Positions 31,701 to 45,500 of a DNA stretch of 64,000 nt are shown here, one piece after another. The notes beneath the pieces were generated by a model. It made no database searches. It worked only from the letters and a program-made list of their open reading frames with translations, and was not told the DNA's origin. Numbering within the stretch: the stretch's first letter is position 1; every line of letters begins with the position of its first letter. The DNA is from Terebella lapidaria. Taxonomy: Eukaryota; Annelida; Polychaeta; Terebellida; Terebellidae. The stretch lies in contig OX424570.1 of the NCBI GenBank assembly GCA_949152475.1, positions 5,258,181 through 5,322,180 of the forward strand, read 5' to 3'. The translations under genes and the position numbers were made by a program.

Positions 31701-34700
31701 CTCTATTCTGTGTCACTATGACAGGTTACCTCCAGTCCAACAGGACCACTGACTCTATTCTGTGTCACTGACAGGTTACCTCCAGTCCTACAGGACCACT
31801 GACTCTATTCTGTGTCACTATGACAGGTTACCTCCAGTCCTACAGGACCACTGACTCTATTCTGTGTCACTATGACAGGTTACCTCCAGTCCTACAGGAC
31901 CACTGACTCTATTCTGTGTCACTGACAGGTTACCTCCAGTCCTACAGGACCACTGACTCTATTCTGTGTCACTGACAGGTTACCTCCAGTCCTACAGGAC
32001 CACTGACTCTATTCTGTGTCACTGACAGGTTACCTCCAGTCCTACAGGACCACTGACTCTATTCTGTGTCACTATGACAGGTTACCTCCAGTCCTACAGG
32101 ACCACTGACTCTATTCTGTGTCACTGTGACAGGTTACCTCCAGTCCTACAGGACCACTGACTCTATTCTGTGTCACTATGACAGGTTACCTCCAGTCCTA
32201 CAGGACCACTGACTCTATTCTGTGTCACTGACAGGTTACCTCCAGTCCTACAGGACCACTGACTCTATTCTGTGTCACTGACAGGTTACCTCCAGTCCTA
32301 CAGGACCACTGACTCTATTCTGTGTCTCTATGACAGGTTACCTCCAGTCCTACAGGACCACTGACTCTATTCTGTGTCACTATGACAGGTTACCTCCAGT
32401 CCTACAGGACCACTGACTCTATTCTGTGTCACTGACAGGTTACCTCCAGTCCTACAGGACCACTGACTCTATTCTGTGTCACTATGACAGGTTACCTCCA
32501 GTCCTACAGGACCACTGACTCTATTCTGTGTCACTATGACAGGTTACCTCCAGTCCTACAGGACCACTGACTCTATTCTGTGTCACTGACAGGTTACCTC
32601 CAGTCCTACAGGACCACTGACTCTATTCTGTGTCACTATGACAGGTTACCTCCAGTCCAACAGGACCACTGACTCTATTCTGTGTCACTGACAGGTTACC
32701 TCCAGTCCTACAGGACCACTGACCCTATTCTGTGTCACTATGACAGGTTACCTCCAGTCCAACAGGACCACTGACTCTATTCTGTGTCACTGACAGGTTA
32801 CCTCCAGTCCTACAGGACCACTGACTCTATTCTGTGTCACTGACAGGTTACCTCCAGTCCTACAGGACCACTGACTCTATTCTGTGTCACTATGACAGGT
32901 TACCTCCAGTCCTACAGGACCACTGACTCTATTCTGTGTCACTGACAGGTTACCTCCAGTCCTACAGGACCACTGACTCTATTCTGTGTCACTATGACAG
33001 GTTACCTCCAGTCCTACAGGACCACTGACTCTATTCTGTGTCACTATGACAGGTTACCTCCAGTCCTACAGGACCACTGACTCTATTCTGTGTCACTATG
33101 ACAGGTTACCTCCAGTCCTACAGGACCACTGACTCTATTCTGTGTCACTGACAGGTTACCTCCAGTCCTACAGGACCACTGACTCTATTCTGTGTCACTG
33201 ACAGGTTACCTCCAGTCCTACAGGACCACTGACTCTATTCTGTGTCACTATGACAGGTTACCTCCAGTCCTACAGGACCACTGACTCTATTCTGTGTCAC
33301 TATGACAGGTTACCTCCAGTCCTACAGGACCACTGACTCTATTCTGTGTCACTATGACAGGTTACCTCCAGTCCTACAGGACCACTGACTCTATTCTGTG
33401 TCACTGACAGGTTACCTCCAGTCCTACAGGACCACTGACTCTATTCTGTGTCACTATGACAGGTTACCTCCAGTCCTACAGGACCACTGACTCTATTCTG
33501 TGTCACTATGACAGGTTACCTCCAGTCCTACAGGACCACTGACTCTATTCTGTGTCACTATGACAGGTTACCTCCAGTCCTACAGGACCACTGACTCTAT
33601 TCTGTGTCACTATGACAGGTTACCTCCAGTCCTACAGGACCACTGACTCTATTCTGTGTCACTGACAGGTTACCTCCAGTCCTACAGGACCACTGACTCT
33701 ATTCTGTGTCACTGACAGGTTACCTCCAGTCCTACAGGACCACTGACTCTATTCTGTGTCACTGACAGGTTACCTCCAGTCCTACAGGACCACTGACTCT
33801 ATTCTGTGTCACTATGACAGGTTACCTCCAGTCCTACAGGACCACTGACTCTATTCTGTGTCACTGACAGGTTACCTCCAGTCCTACAGGACCACTGACT
33901 CTATTCTGTGTCACTGACAGGTTACCTCCAGTCCTACAGGACCACTGACTCTATTCTGTGTCACTGACAGGTTACCTCCAGTCCTACAGGACCACTGACT
34001 CTATTCTGTGTCACTGACAGGTTACCTCCAGTCCTACAGGACCACTGACTCTATTCTGTGTCACTATGACAGGTTACCTCCAGTCCTACAGGACCACTGA
34101 CTCTATTCTGTGTCACTATGACAGGTTACCTCCAGTCCTACAGGACCACTGACTCTATTCTGTGTCACTATGACAGGTTACCTCCAGTCCTACAGGACCA
34201 CTGACTCTATTCTGTGTCACTATGACAGGTTACCTCCAGTCCTACAGGACCACTGACTCTATTCTGTGTCACTATGACAGGTTACCTCCAGTCCTACAGG
34301 ACCACTGACTCTATTCTGTGTCACTGACAGGTTACCTCCAGTCCTACAGGACCACTGACTCTATTCTGTGTCACTGACAGGTTACCTCCAGTCCTACAGG
34401 ACCACTGACTCTATTCTGTGTCACTATGACAGGTTACCTCCAGTCCTACAGGACCACTGACCCTATTCTGTGTCACTGACAGGTTACCTCCAGTCCTACA
34501 GGACCACTGACTCTATTCTGTGTCACTATGACAGGTTACCTCCAGTCCTACAGGACCACTGACTCTATTCTGTGTCACTGACAGGTTACCTCCAGTCCTA
34601 CAGGACCACTGACTCTATTCTGTGTCACTGACAGGTTACCTCCAGTCCTACAGGACCACTGACTCTATTCTGTGTCACTGACAGGTTACCTCCAGTCCTA

Positions 34701-36585
34701 CAGGACCACTGACTCTATTCTGTGTCACTGACAGGTTACCTCCAGTCCTACAGGACCACTGACTCTATTCTGTGTCACTGACAGGTTACCTCCAGTCCTA
34801 CAGGACCACTGACTCTATTCTGTGTCACTATGACAGGTTACATCCAGTCCTACAGGACCACTGACTCTATTCTGTGTCACTATGACAGGTTACCTCCAGT
34901 CCTACAGGACCACTGACTCTATTCTGTGTCACTATGACAGGTTACCTCCAGTCCTACAGGACCACTGACTCTATTCTGTTTCACTATGACAGGTTACCTC
35001 CAGTCCTACAGGACCACTGACTCTATTCTGTGTCACTGACAGGTTACCTCCAGTCCTACAGGACCACTGACTCTATTCTGTGTCACTATGACAGGTTACC
35101 TCCAGTCCTACAGGACCACTGACTCTATTCTGTGTCACTATGACAGGTTACCTCCAGTCCTACAGGACCACTGACTCTATTCTGTGTCACTATGACAGGT
35201 TACCTCCAGTCCTACAGAACCACTGACTCTATTCTGTGTCACTGACAGGTTACCTCCAGTCCTACAGGACCACTGACTCTATTCTGTGTCACTGACAGGT
35301 TACCTCCAGTCCTACAGGACCACTGACTCTATTCTGTGTCACTGACAGGTTACCTCCAGTCCTACAGGACCACTGACTCTATTCTGTGTCACTGACAGGT
35401 TACCTCCAGTCCTACAGGACCACTGACCCTATTCTGTGTCACTATGACAGGTTACCTCCAGTCCTACAGGACCACTGACTCTATTCTGTGTCACTATGAC
35501 AGGTTACCTCCAGTCCTACAGGACCACTGACTCTATTCTGTGTCACTGACAGGTTACCTCCAGTCCTACAGGACCACTGACTCTATTCTGTGTCACTGAC
35601 AGGTTACCTCCAGTCCTACAGGACCACTGACTCTATTCTGTGTCACTGACAGGTTACCTCCAGTCCTACAGGACCACTGACCCTATTCTGTGTCATTATG
35701 ACAGGTGTCCTATTGTCCGAACACTGTGGATTCGCAGAATGTGGATTACTTTCACGTCAAAGCGATCGGAAACATCAGCAAAACAGTAGTTACCTGTACT
35801 GGATCCAGCACTGGTATGTACATGTTGTTGTGGTAGTAGTATTAGTTCATTGACATTCCCGGGTAAAGGTTGTTCATTTCATACAACATAAAATGGGATA
35901 CTTGATTAGGGTAATGTCCATGTAATAAAGATATAGTCAGATTTGACTTGTAGTTGGCATAAATACGATGCATCATTGATTTCAATTGTTATAAGGCTGA
36001 ATATAATTTCATATTATAAACAGTAACCAATTTGTTACATGTACGTTGGCTTGTACACCTTGTACTGGAAACAATTCAAAATTTCACATGTTCATGTACC
36101 ATGTGTACCTGAATATTTCAAATAACCTGATTAAACTTTTTCGAGAACGTGTACTATTCCCTGCAGGGCCCAAGGTTCGGCTGAGTCATGACATCATCAA
36201 TTTCATGCAGGTGGACACAGGTCAGGTGACTACTAAAGTTCTGGACATCATCAACGAGTCCAACATGGAAGCCACATTCCAGGTTTGTACACATGGAAAG
36301 AAAGGGAATATTCAGGCCAACATTGAAAACAAAATTCTATCGCTGAAAATATTCATATACGAACTAAATGTACATTTATTTTGTGAAGGTTGTGCAAGAA
36401 ACTGTTTTTTACAGTGTATTCCTGTTCTGATTCAGTTCCAGATTGACTGCAAGGAAAGTGTCTTCAAGTTCGAGCATGTCAGCGGTGTTTTGCCTCCAAA
36501 CTCCAAACGTACCATCATCTTGTACTTCCAACCAATACACCCCATCAACTACCATCGCCGGGTCACATGTCTTGTACACAATCAA
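25733..36585 (+). CDS. CFAP65: CFAP65 exons 1-10
   Basis: Exons: 25733-25893, 26056-26194, 26687-26817, 26905-27019, 27129-27213, 27392-27531, 30541-30657, 35705-35813, 36167-36282, 36436-36585. They encode the N-terminal targeting segment and the first beta domains ([116 protein letters not shown]). Intron 6 (27532-30540) holds two tandem-repeat MITEs. Intron 7 (30658-35704) is almost wholly a minisatellite that ends exactly at the exon 8 acceptor. Confidence 0.92.
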
Positions 36586-39500
36586 GTCAGTATCAACCCA
36601 ACATAATCATCCAGCAACCCACTGTCACATATTCCTGTGCACAGATCAACATGATAAGCCTGCTTGTTATGCTACATGTAAGCTGTACTTACCTCTGACT
36701 CAAGATTTTGCAGCACTCATTCACCAAACCGCACATAAAGCCTTGGTCTCTGTCGATGTGGATCCACACAATTGTTGTGCTACTTGTCCTACTTTCATCT
36801 GTTCATCACCTGTGATTATGTGTGTGAAGATTGGCCAGATGATGGGTTTGATGCCATGAACTGCAAGAGGATGGAGAGGGATCGCAAGAGGGATTGTCGG
36901 TCATCGGATCACAGATCAGTCGAATCCTCTTCGTCTTGAGTTGATTCTATGGAGAAGCAGATGGACAACATGCAGACATCGATCTCGCAGATGTCTGCAC
37001 TTCTCCAGTTTTCACTGGGGAAAGTTCGGCTGCCTTACCCACACCTGCGGTGGTGGGAGCTGTCCCGCCGCACTGTGTTGTGGACCGTATTGTGGATGCT
37101 GCCCGGGCTGACTCATGCTGACCGTCTGTCGGAGTTGCCTCACCTTGTGGTGGGCTGGACTGTGCGGCTTGTGCGCTTGGGTCTAGCTCACCCATCACCA
37201 CACCGCCAATACCAACCGAGGGTACTGTGCTGCCCGCGATCATGGCAATTATTCCTGATGTGACCACCATTCCAGCCGTGATTATCGAGATTCCCATGCT
37301 GCTCAGCAGGATTTTCAGACAGGATTCCGCCGAGCGTCGAGGACATTCCAATGGATGTCAAATCCTGAGGCAGCTTGGAGCTTTGCTCTACATCAGTGAT
37401 AGACCAGCCTTCTTCTCGTCATCCTGTGCTGAAGTCTGTGTAGCCACCCCCGTCCCCCAGTCAAGCAGCTTCAAGTAGTCAGTCCGGCTATAGGTTTATA
37501 GACACCTTCTCACGTGTACTTCCAGGATACTAATTCAGATGAGGACATCTTTGCACAGGTTTTGTCTCTGGGTACATGGCATTTCCGGACCTCATTCCTG
37601 AGCCAGAAGTGAGGGAGCATGGGTATTCGTTCTTGGGCGACTGAATCCTGGATATGTCACAACCATCTAACCCTAGTGTGCGTTTTCTCTGGTCGAAAGG
37701 GATTTCGCGTGTGTTACCTTCGTGAAGAACAGGATTACCTCACTGGCAGTACAGTGGTCCCCCTCAGAAAAGACCCCCCTCAAGAAAGACTTCCCCCTCT
37801 GTAAAGACTTTTTCTTGTGGCGCTAGAATGACTTTAACATGTAAACCAACCCCTCTAATAAGACATCCCCTTAGATAAGACCTTAATTTTGTGGCAGAAG
37901 GGTAGGTCTTATCTGAGGGGGACCACTGTACAATGTTCTCTCAAGCCCGGCAAGTTTGTTCGTAAATGTCCTGTGCTCACAAACAGCCCTGAAGCACTAC
38001 CACCTGGACAGGCAGGGGTAAAGCCTGGAGGCAGCTCAAGACCAGGTGTCTCCGTCTCCCTCTCGGACAGTGATCTCAGGAACTGGGAGTCTTACCCTTG
38101 CCGTATATAGGTCGTCTTAAACATTCTCGACTGGATTTTTAGCTATCTGAGCAATAGGATCGACTGCCTCCGCCCCTGAGGATACCAACTGGGAGAAATG
38201 GCCCATGTTCCAGTGTCGGAGGAGCTTTTCCACATGAGGAAAACCTGGCGTTGGTGTAGGTGTTAGAACAGATCTACAAGGAGTCACAGGTGGAATGGAC
38301 CAACATCGTGCTGTACTGCAGGCATGCTTTTCTGAGGAAGATGACAATTTCCGAGGCCTTTCGGTTCAAGCTGAGATTGACATCATTTTCGGCGCACCAT
38401 TGTTTGACCAGGAGGTCCTCGCCAAGGCGGTCCAGGTGTTCTAACTGACTGAAAAAGTTTCACCTGGCCAAGATGATCTAGTGTCTACGATCCTGCGACA
38501 GAGGTACAGGATGCCATCAGTCAGAGGCCCTCCCTCTCCCCATCCCGGATAACAAGCTCATCGCCAAAGTATATTTGTCTCACCAGGTACTTGGCCAACT
38601 TGTTGATAACGGGCCAACTGGTTGATAGCACCGACTTTGCCAGAAGGTCAGTCTGATCATCAACTTCCTGAACTCTGATCTAGTGTTGTCTCGATGTACA
38701 TATGTGTAGCATGGACATAGACATGAGATCTATTCTTGCTCGTCTGACTGAGGCTAGTTTACAGTGTTTATCTGTTGTTCTAGAGTCTTATTCCATCCGT
38801 ATTCCTGTAGCAGCCCTGATTTCCTTCCGCCTCCTGGATCACAAAATTTTCTTGGAAAAGTGCATCTTCTGATGAGGCCGTTCCAGTTTCACCTCAGGGA
38901 TCACCTGAATGCTTCTCAGCATATGGCATCACTAGTTCCAGTTGACTCGTTTCTCCTTCCTGACCTGGATTGATGGAGGTAAAATGTCAGTCTTCTCCAG
39001 GGCCACGTGGACTGTCTTCTTTTCTCAGATGTGTCTCATGACGGATTGCTAAGGTCTGACAGGTGTGTGGTCATCTACTGATCTCCTACACGACATCAAT
39101 TGAGTGGAGCTCAAGGTGGTGTGGGTTGGGTCTGCAGCATTTCAACCTAACGATAGTCGGGTTTACTGTTCTGACCATGTCCGGCAACACGTCGGTGGTA
39201 GGCTATCTCAAGAACAGGAGGGGAGGGGGAGGGTCAACCTTCTGGCCCATCACATTCCGGAAATGATGAACACCATGGCGGGCATTTTCTCACAGAGATC
39301 CTTTCTCCACAAACTGATTTCACAACCCACAGATTTGCAACCTACTGTGGCATCCGTGGGGTCAACCCCATCTCAACCTGATCGCAAAGTTCCAGATCAA
39401 TCCGCTTCAGCTGTACATGTACGTGTCCCTGTTTCTGGGCGGTCGACGCTCTCACCTTGGACTGGACTGGTCTGTGGGCGTAACATTCTTCCACTCACCC

Positions 39501-42500
39501 TGCTTCCTGTAGTGCTGATAAAAGGTTGGAGAATTCAGGCAAACATCATTCTCAATTTCTCATCACTCTAAACATGCTAAATTGGCCTTCAAAGCTGTGG
39601 TTTCCAGAACTGCTAAGCCTTCTAATAGACAATCCACGGGATTTTCTCTGTCAGGGGCCGATGTTCCACGAGCATCTGGCAGTGTTACATCTTGATGCAA
39701 GGAGGTTATCTGGCATTCCTTCAGAACAGCAGGCTTTTTGAGGAAGGCTGCCTAGCAGATGTCCAGAACATGTTCTACCTCAGTCTACCAAGCCAGTGGG
39801 GAGTCTTCGCTAGTTGGTAAATTGATCCATACTGTCTCTCTGCCTGCAGTGGCAGACTTCTTCATCTGACTCCATGACAAGCGCAAGAGAGCACTTTCTA
39901 CTGTCAAGGATTATACTGTGTAGCTATTGCTAAAGTCCTTCTAGCCCATGGTTTCGCCATTCCTATGACGTCTCTGTTCAAGTCTTTCTCCCAGGATATA
40001 CCATCAGTTTCTTTGAAGTTTTTCCCACGTCTACCTATAATGAGTTATATGTTATACTTTTGTCTACACCTCGTGGTCACATCTCCCAAGAACATGATTG
40101 TGCTGTGGATCAGAGCTGTCTTGTCACATGCTTATTGCCAGGATTGTCGCGATCTGCACCGTAGAGCGAAACCGATGTTATCTTCGGACTCGTCGGCCCA
40201 GACAAACATGTCTAAGGGGTATCAGGGATGACATAGAGACTGTAGAGCAAAACGATGTCATTCGTGGCAAACATGTTATAAATGTTATAGGTTAGTCTCT
40301 ACACCAAAATGCATCCAAGGCATCTTTAGACCTTGACGTCTAGTTTCAATTTAGTTCACTCGTATTTCATGTGCGCTTTGACGAATGAGTGTTGCCTAAT
40401 GTACGCACCCCCATTCAGAGGTAAGCATGCACAGGTAAGCATGTATGAATATAAATTTTAGGTTGGAACTTCTGATTTTAGGGATGTCAATGGTTGGTAT
40501 ACAGCAACTCTATATATATCCTACGATAAAAATAATATGAGGTTGCTAACACAGTGACTGTGGATGTGTGTGTCTTGTGGCAGGGTGCAATGTTTCTAGA
40601 CTTGCTGGGAACTTGTCACACGGAGACCACAAAGCCGGCAGTGCTTCAGACCAAACATCTAGCCCGATACCGGCGCCACATCCACCGCGGTCTGTCCTTC
40701 CAGCCACCAGAGGTCAGTCCACATGCTGCTCCAGCTTCAGAAATCTAGGATGTTTACAGTTGCTCGTGTGAATGTATGTCACTGATTTTTGTGTTATTTC
40801 ATTCAAGCAATTAAATGAACAAGTGCGACAAGGGAAGCTCAAAGTGGACAACACCGGTGCACTCTATAAGCAGGTGACGATCAAATGTATCAGTTTCTAG
40901 CTTCTTGTGTGATTTAACTATGTATCTACTAGTAGTGAGCATGGTGAGAAGGAGACATACAGGGTGTCTGAGGAAAAAAAGTTTTCTCTAAATAAACATA
41001 TGAAATTATACGACCAGACAGCCATAGAAGTAATAATTTGCTATCACTATCTCTCTCTCTGTTTGTGTATGTTTAAGGTTAGATTATGTATAATCTGTTA
41101 GATTATCTGGTCCTATTCTGGAGAATGTATTCATATTATCATCGAATGTATGCTAGTGAATTGATCTAAAACAAATTCCATCAACAAATTATGCTACTTG
41201 AACCCTCTGCTTTTAGGATGAGGACGAGAAATCCATTCTGGATCTGATGCCAATGGACGAGTATTTCAATGATGGCTACTTCTCAGACTTCACTGTGAGT
41301 TCATTGGACTTTCCAAATGACAACTAGATGTTTAATGCAACAAAATATAATTTCGCTTGATTCAAAGATTACACCTGGTATTTGTTTCTACATGTATCTG
41401 TGCCATGCTAGCTGTTTTTACTTCCTCCAGCATTCCCCACCCCACGTCAGTGTGGACATTCATCAGGCGGACTTTGGCCAGTGTAGTGACCTGTCTACCA
41501 CAGCAACACGCACTGTCAACGTCACCAACCACACGGCTGGCAAGGTCACGGTGGTCTGGACAGGCGGTCAGTGCATCCTGTCCTTGCAGGCTTCAGACTA
41601 CACGCAGACTTGTACATGTAGGTCACTTCACTGGTTGTGTTTTCTGCTCTGTCCACAGATTCCAGCCACACATTCTCCGTGAGTCCGGCCGTCTTGGATC
41701 TGCCTCCACACGCGTCCTCGTCCTTCTCGGTCACCTTCAGACCGGTACGTACAACTCTGTAATCGTGTAGTCACCTTCAAACCGGTAAGTACAACTCTGA
41801 TACTGTGTAGTCACCTTCAAACCGGCATGTACTACACTGATACTGTGTAGTCACCTTCAAACCGGCATGTACTACACTGATACTGTGTAGTCACCTTCAA
41901 ACCGGCATGTACAACTCTGATATCGTGTAGACACCTTCAAACCGGCATATACAACTCTGATACCGTGTAGTCACCTTCAAACTGGTACATACACCTCTGA
42001 TACCGTGTAGTCACCTTCAAATAGGTTAGTACAACTCTGATACTGTGTAGTCACCTTCAGACCGGTACATACAACACTGATACTGTGTAGTCACCTTCAA
42101 ACAGGTTAGTACAACTCTGATACTGTGTAGTCACCTTCAAACTGGTACATACAACACTGATACTGTGTAGTCACCTTCAAACAGGTTAGTACAACTCTGA
42201 TACTGTGTAGTCACCTTCAAACAGGTTAGTACAACTCTGATACTGTGTAGTCACCTTCAAACTGGTACATACAACACTGATACTGTGTAGTCACCTTCAA
42301 ACCAGTACGTACACCTCTGATACTGTGTAGTCACCTTCAAACAGGTTAGTACAACTCTGATACTGTGTAGTCACCTTCAAACAGGTTAGTACAACTCTGA
42401 TACTGTGTAGTCACCTTCAAACTGGTACATACAACTCTGATACTGTGTAGTCACCTTCAGACCGGTACATACAACACTGATACTGTGTAGTCACCTTCAA

Positions 42501-45500
42501 ACCGGTATACAACACTGATACCATGTGGTCACCTTCAAACCAGTACATACAACACTGATACTGTGTAGTCACCTTCAAACCGGTACATACAACTCTGATA
42601 CTGTGTAGTCATCTCGAACCGGTATGTACAACACTGATACTGTGTAGTCACCTCCAAACTGGTTCGTACTACTCTGACTCGTGACTTTCAGTTGACCAAT
42701 GACCTTATTTCCAAGGTCACGGGACAAAAGGCTAATATCTAAAATATATATTGTCCGGTATCTGTTTTTTAGCCCTAATGGGCTAATTTCTAGATTTTAA
42801 TTCCAGACATGTCAGTTGGGATATTAATATTATTATTGCATTAAATGAAAGATGGAGCACCCTAAATTCCTCATGAGGTCCAATACATAGGCCAGAAAGG
42901 CCCAAAATGGCATGATACATGTACATGTATGCATATATTGGCATCCAAAACACCTACATTTGTATACATACATGTGAACTTCAGGTTTGTAATATATTCA
43001 TATAGGAAGTCTCATTTGGAACACCTTTAGGTTACCTTAAACTTGACCTAAGATGACCTTGAGTGGTAATTGTCGAAATTACTTTTGCAGTAAATAATGT
43101 AAATTTACAGATGCAGACAGCTTGTAGAAGAAGCTTCTAGGATTGTATTATGATCATATAGGCAGTCACATCAGGTGTTCCTTTTGGTGATCTTGAATTT
43201 GACCGTTAGTGAATTCGATCAATTTGTGAATATGTCACAAAACTCCGATAACCTTTTTTAGCCCTTGGACTAATATACTACAGTATTTAATTCTTGTGAT
43301 AATTGTAATGGACCTTTCTTATAACCTTATACTGTACAACCATATATTTAAATGAAGTGGTTTGCTGATGCAGAATGAGCCAAACCAGTTTTACGGTTCC
43401 GAGCTGGAGTGTTACGTGTACTACAAGAGCCTACGAGATTATCGTCTGGTGGAGGACAACACCCACTGCCCCCCGTGGTGTGTGACACTCCTGGCCACTG
43501 GTGAGTGAACGTCCCTGGGTCAGTCCGTGTTCATGTAACCATGGTAACATGTACAAGTGTAAGTCTGACTTCTGATCTCACAGGTCACACGTTCCTCCCC
43601 AACAACGAGACGTTTTTGCCGCGGTATCTCCTTGACACGCCCCACCTGACCTTCCCAGCAGTCAACGCACACGAAGCAACTTACCGTACTCTGCTGCTCA
43701 ACAACACCGGCACCACTCCCATCCTGTTTGACTTCGACAAGGATCACGACGGGTTCGTGGATACTGCACAGACATCTGTATCGTGCAGTTTTTTCATAGC
43801 TGAATCAGAACGCATGACAACAAGAAATGTTGGAGGAACTGTTGAGAATGTATATTGCAAGGTTTACTCTGTTTTCTTCACAGCACTTTCAGCATAAAGC
43901 CAACCAAGGGTTTACTTGATGCAAACAGCCACCAGGTGTTTGTCATCAAATGTCTACCAAAGTCCATCAGACTGTACAAAAACAACATCAAGTTACACCT
44001 GAATGCTGACGACAAAAATGACCAGGTTTGTGGTGTTATTGACAGGGTAATACCATGTTAGAAATGCTAAGTTAGACAACAACTAGAACTACGGTTATCT
44101 TGCCGCAGGACGTTGTGATGGTCGGCTCTGCTGAGTCTCCTGAGATCCTCCTGGACGAAGAGGGGGTCGTCTTCTTCAAGCCAACTTGTGTCTGTAATAT
44201 CTCACAGCGCAAATATGCCGTCAAGAACATCTCGCGAGTGCCGCTGCACTTCCAGTGGAAGATGACACATGCCGACGCTGCTCAGCTGACGGTGGAGCCT
44301 TCTAGTGGAGTCATCCAGCCGAACGAAAACCAGGTACTTCTCAATAAGGCACCGGGTAAGATGCTTGATAATACATACTTAGTAAAATAAAAAAAAATAT
44401 GCAGCAAAAAGACGCAGAAAGTTCAGTAATAATTGTAATCATGTATCATGCAGCAATTTGCCATTGAAACTTTACATTATAACAAGAAAATCCACAAATT
44501 TTACCCATGAGTTTTGGCTCTAAAAATGTTTAATATTTGACTACAGATACATAAATATCTGATCTATGAGTTGAGTTTCGCACTTTGCTGGTGTTTTTTC
44601 CATAAGCACCATGTGTGGTCATTCATGCCGCGATCAGCACAGAAGTTCATCATGAAGCCATCTCTGGTCGTGTGGGGCCAGGGGCAGGGCATGAAGACTT
44701 CAGGAGGCAAGCCACGACAGTTTCCACTGCGCGTCCTGGGCGAAGGAACTCACGGCGAAATCAAGGTCATTATACAGATGGCTCACAACGCAAAGGATGC
44801 TTCTAACGCTGCTCCTGTGCCACTAACTATTATCTGAACTAACAATCTCATACATGCTGAAACTTGCTGGCTATTATTGTATGAATAAAAGACATCATTG
44901 TGTATGCATGTACTGTATACTTGTTGTTGACAGTGCGAGGACGCCTACCTACAGCTTGGTAACATTGTCGTGGGGAGTCAAGTATCGGGCGTCATTACAC
45001 TATGTAACGACAGCAACTGTGACTTAGAGTATTGTCTGGATGTTCATCAGGAGGTGGATGGGCCGTATCCACCGGAGGAAACACGTCACGACCCCCTCGG
45101 TTCGTGCCCACTGCCCAGACATACCACCTCACAATCAGTCATGTTCTCTCATCGTTGTACACATGTATCAGTTTCGGCAAAGATTTTCTATACCAAGATA
45201 GTCCACTCAGGCCAAAACGGCAGCGAACAATCCCCCTGGCAGTCAGACTGAGGAATTACTACATTTGCGTTTTCATGAATGAATATCTGTCCCCAAAACA
45301 TTGTTTTATGAATGAAAACCGCCGTCACTATTGGAAATGCGTCCAACTTTCAATCTCACCGCTAGGATCGACACTGTTCGAATGTTCACTTCTGTTTTGG
45401 CCTGAGTGGACTATCTTGGTATAGAAAACCTTTGGTTTCGGTTAGGAAAGCTGAGTTTCCCCCTCGATAGCCCTGGTAATGCTGTATTGTAGTATTTGGT

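Noticed and set aside
30867-35704. CRISPR-like or coding repeat array
   Set aside because: Units are contiguous with no spacers, their lengths (50 and 52) break any frame, and the context is a eukaryotic intron.
43753-43897. Extension of CFAP65 exon 17 to an in-frame stop
   Set aside because: Would truncate the protein; skipping with the GTTCGT donor restores the conserved join to exon 18, although this donor is weak.
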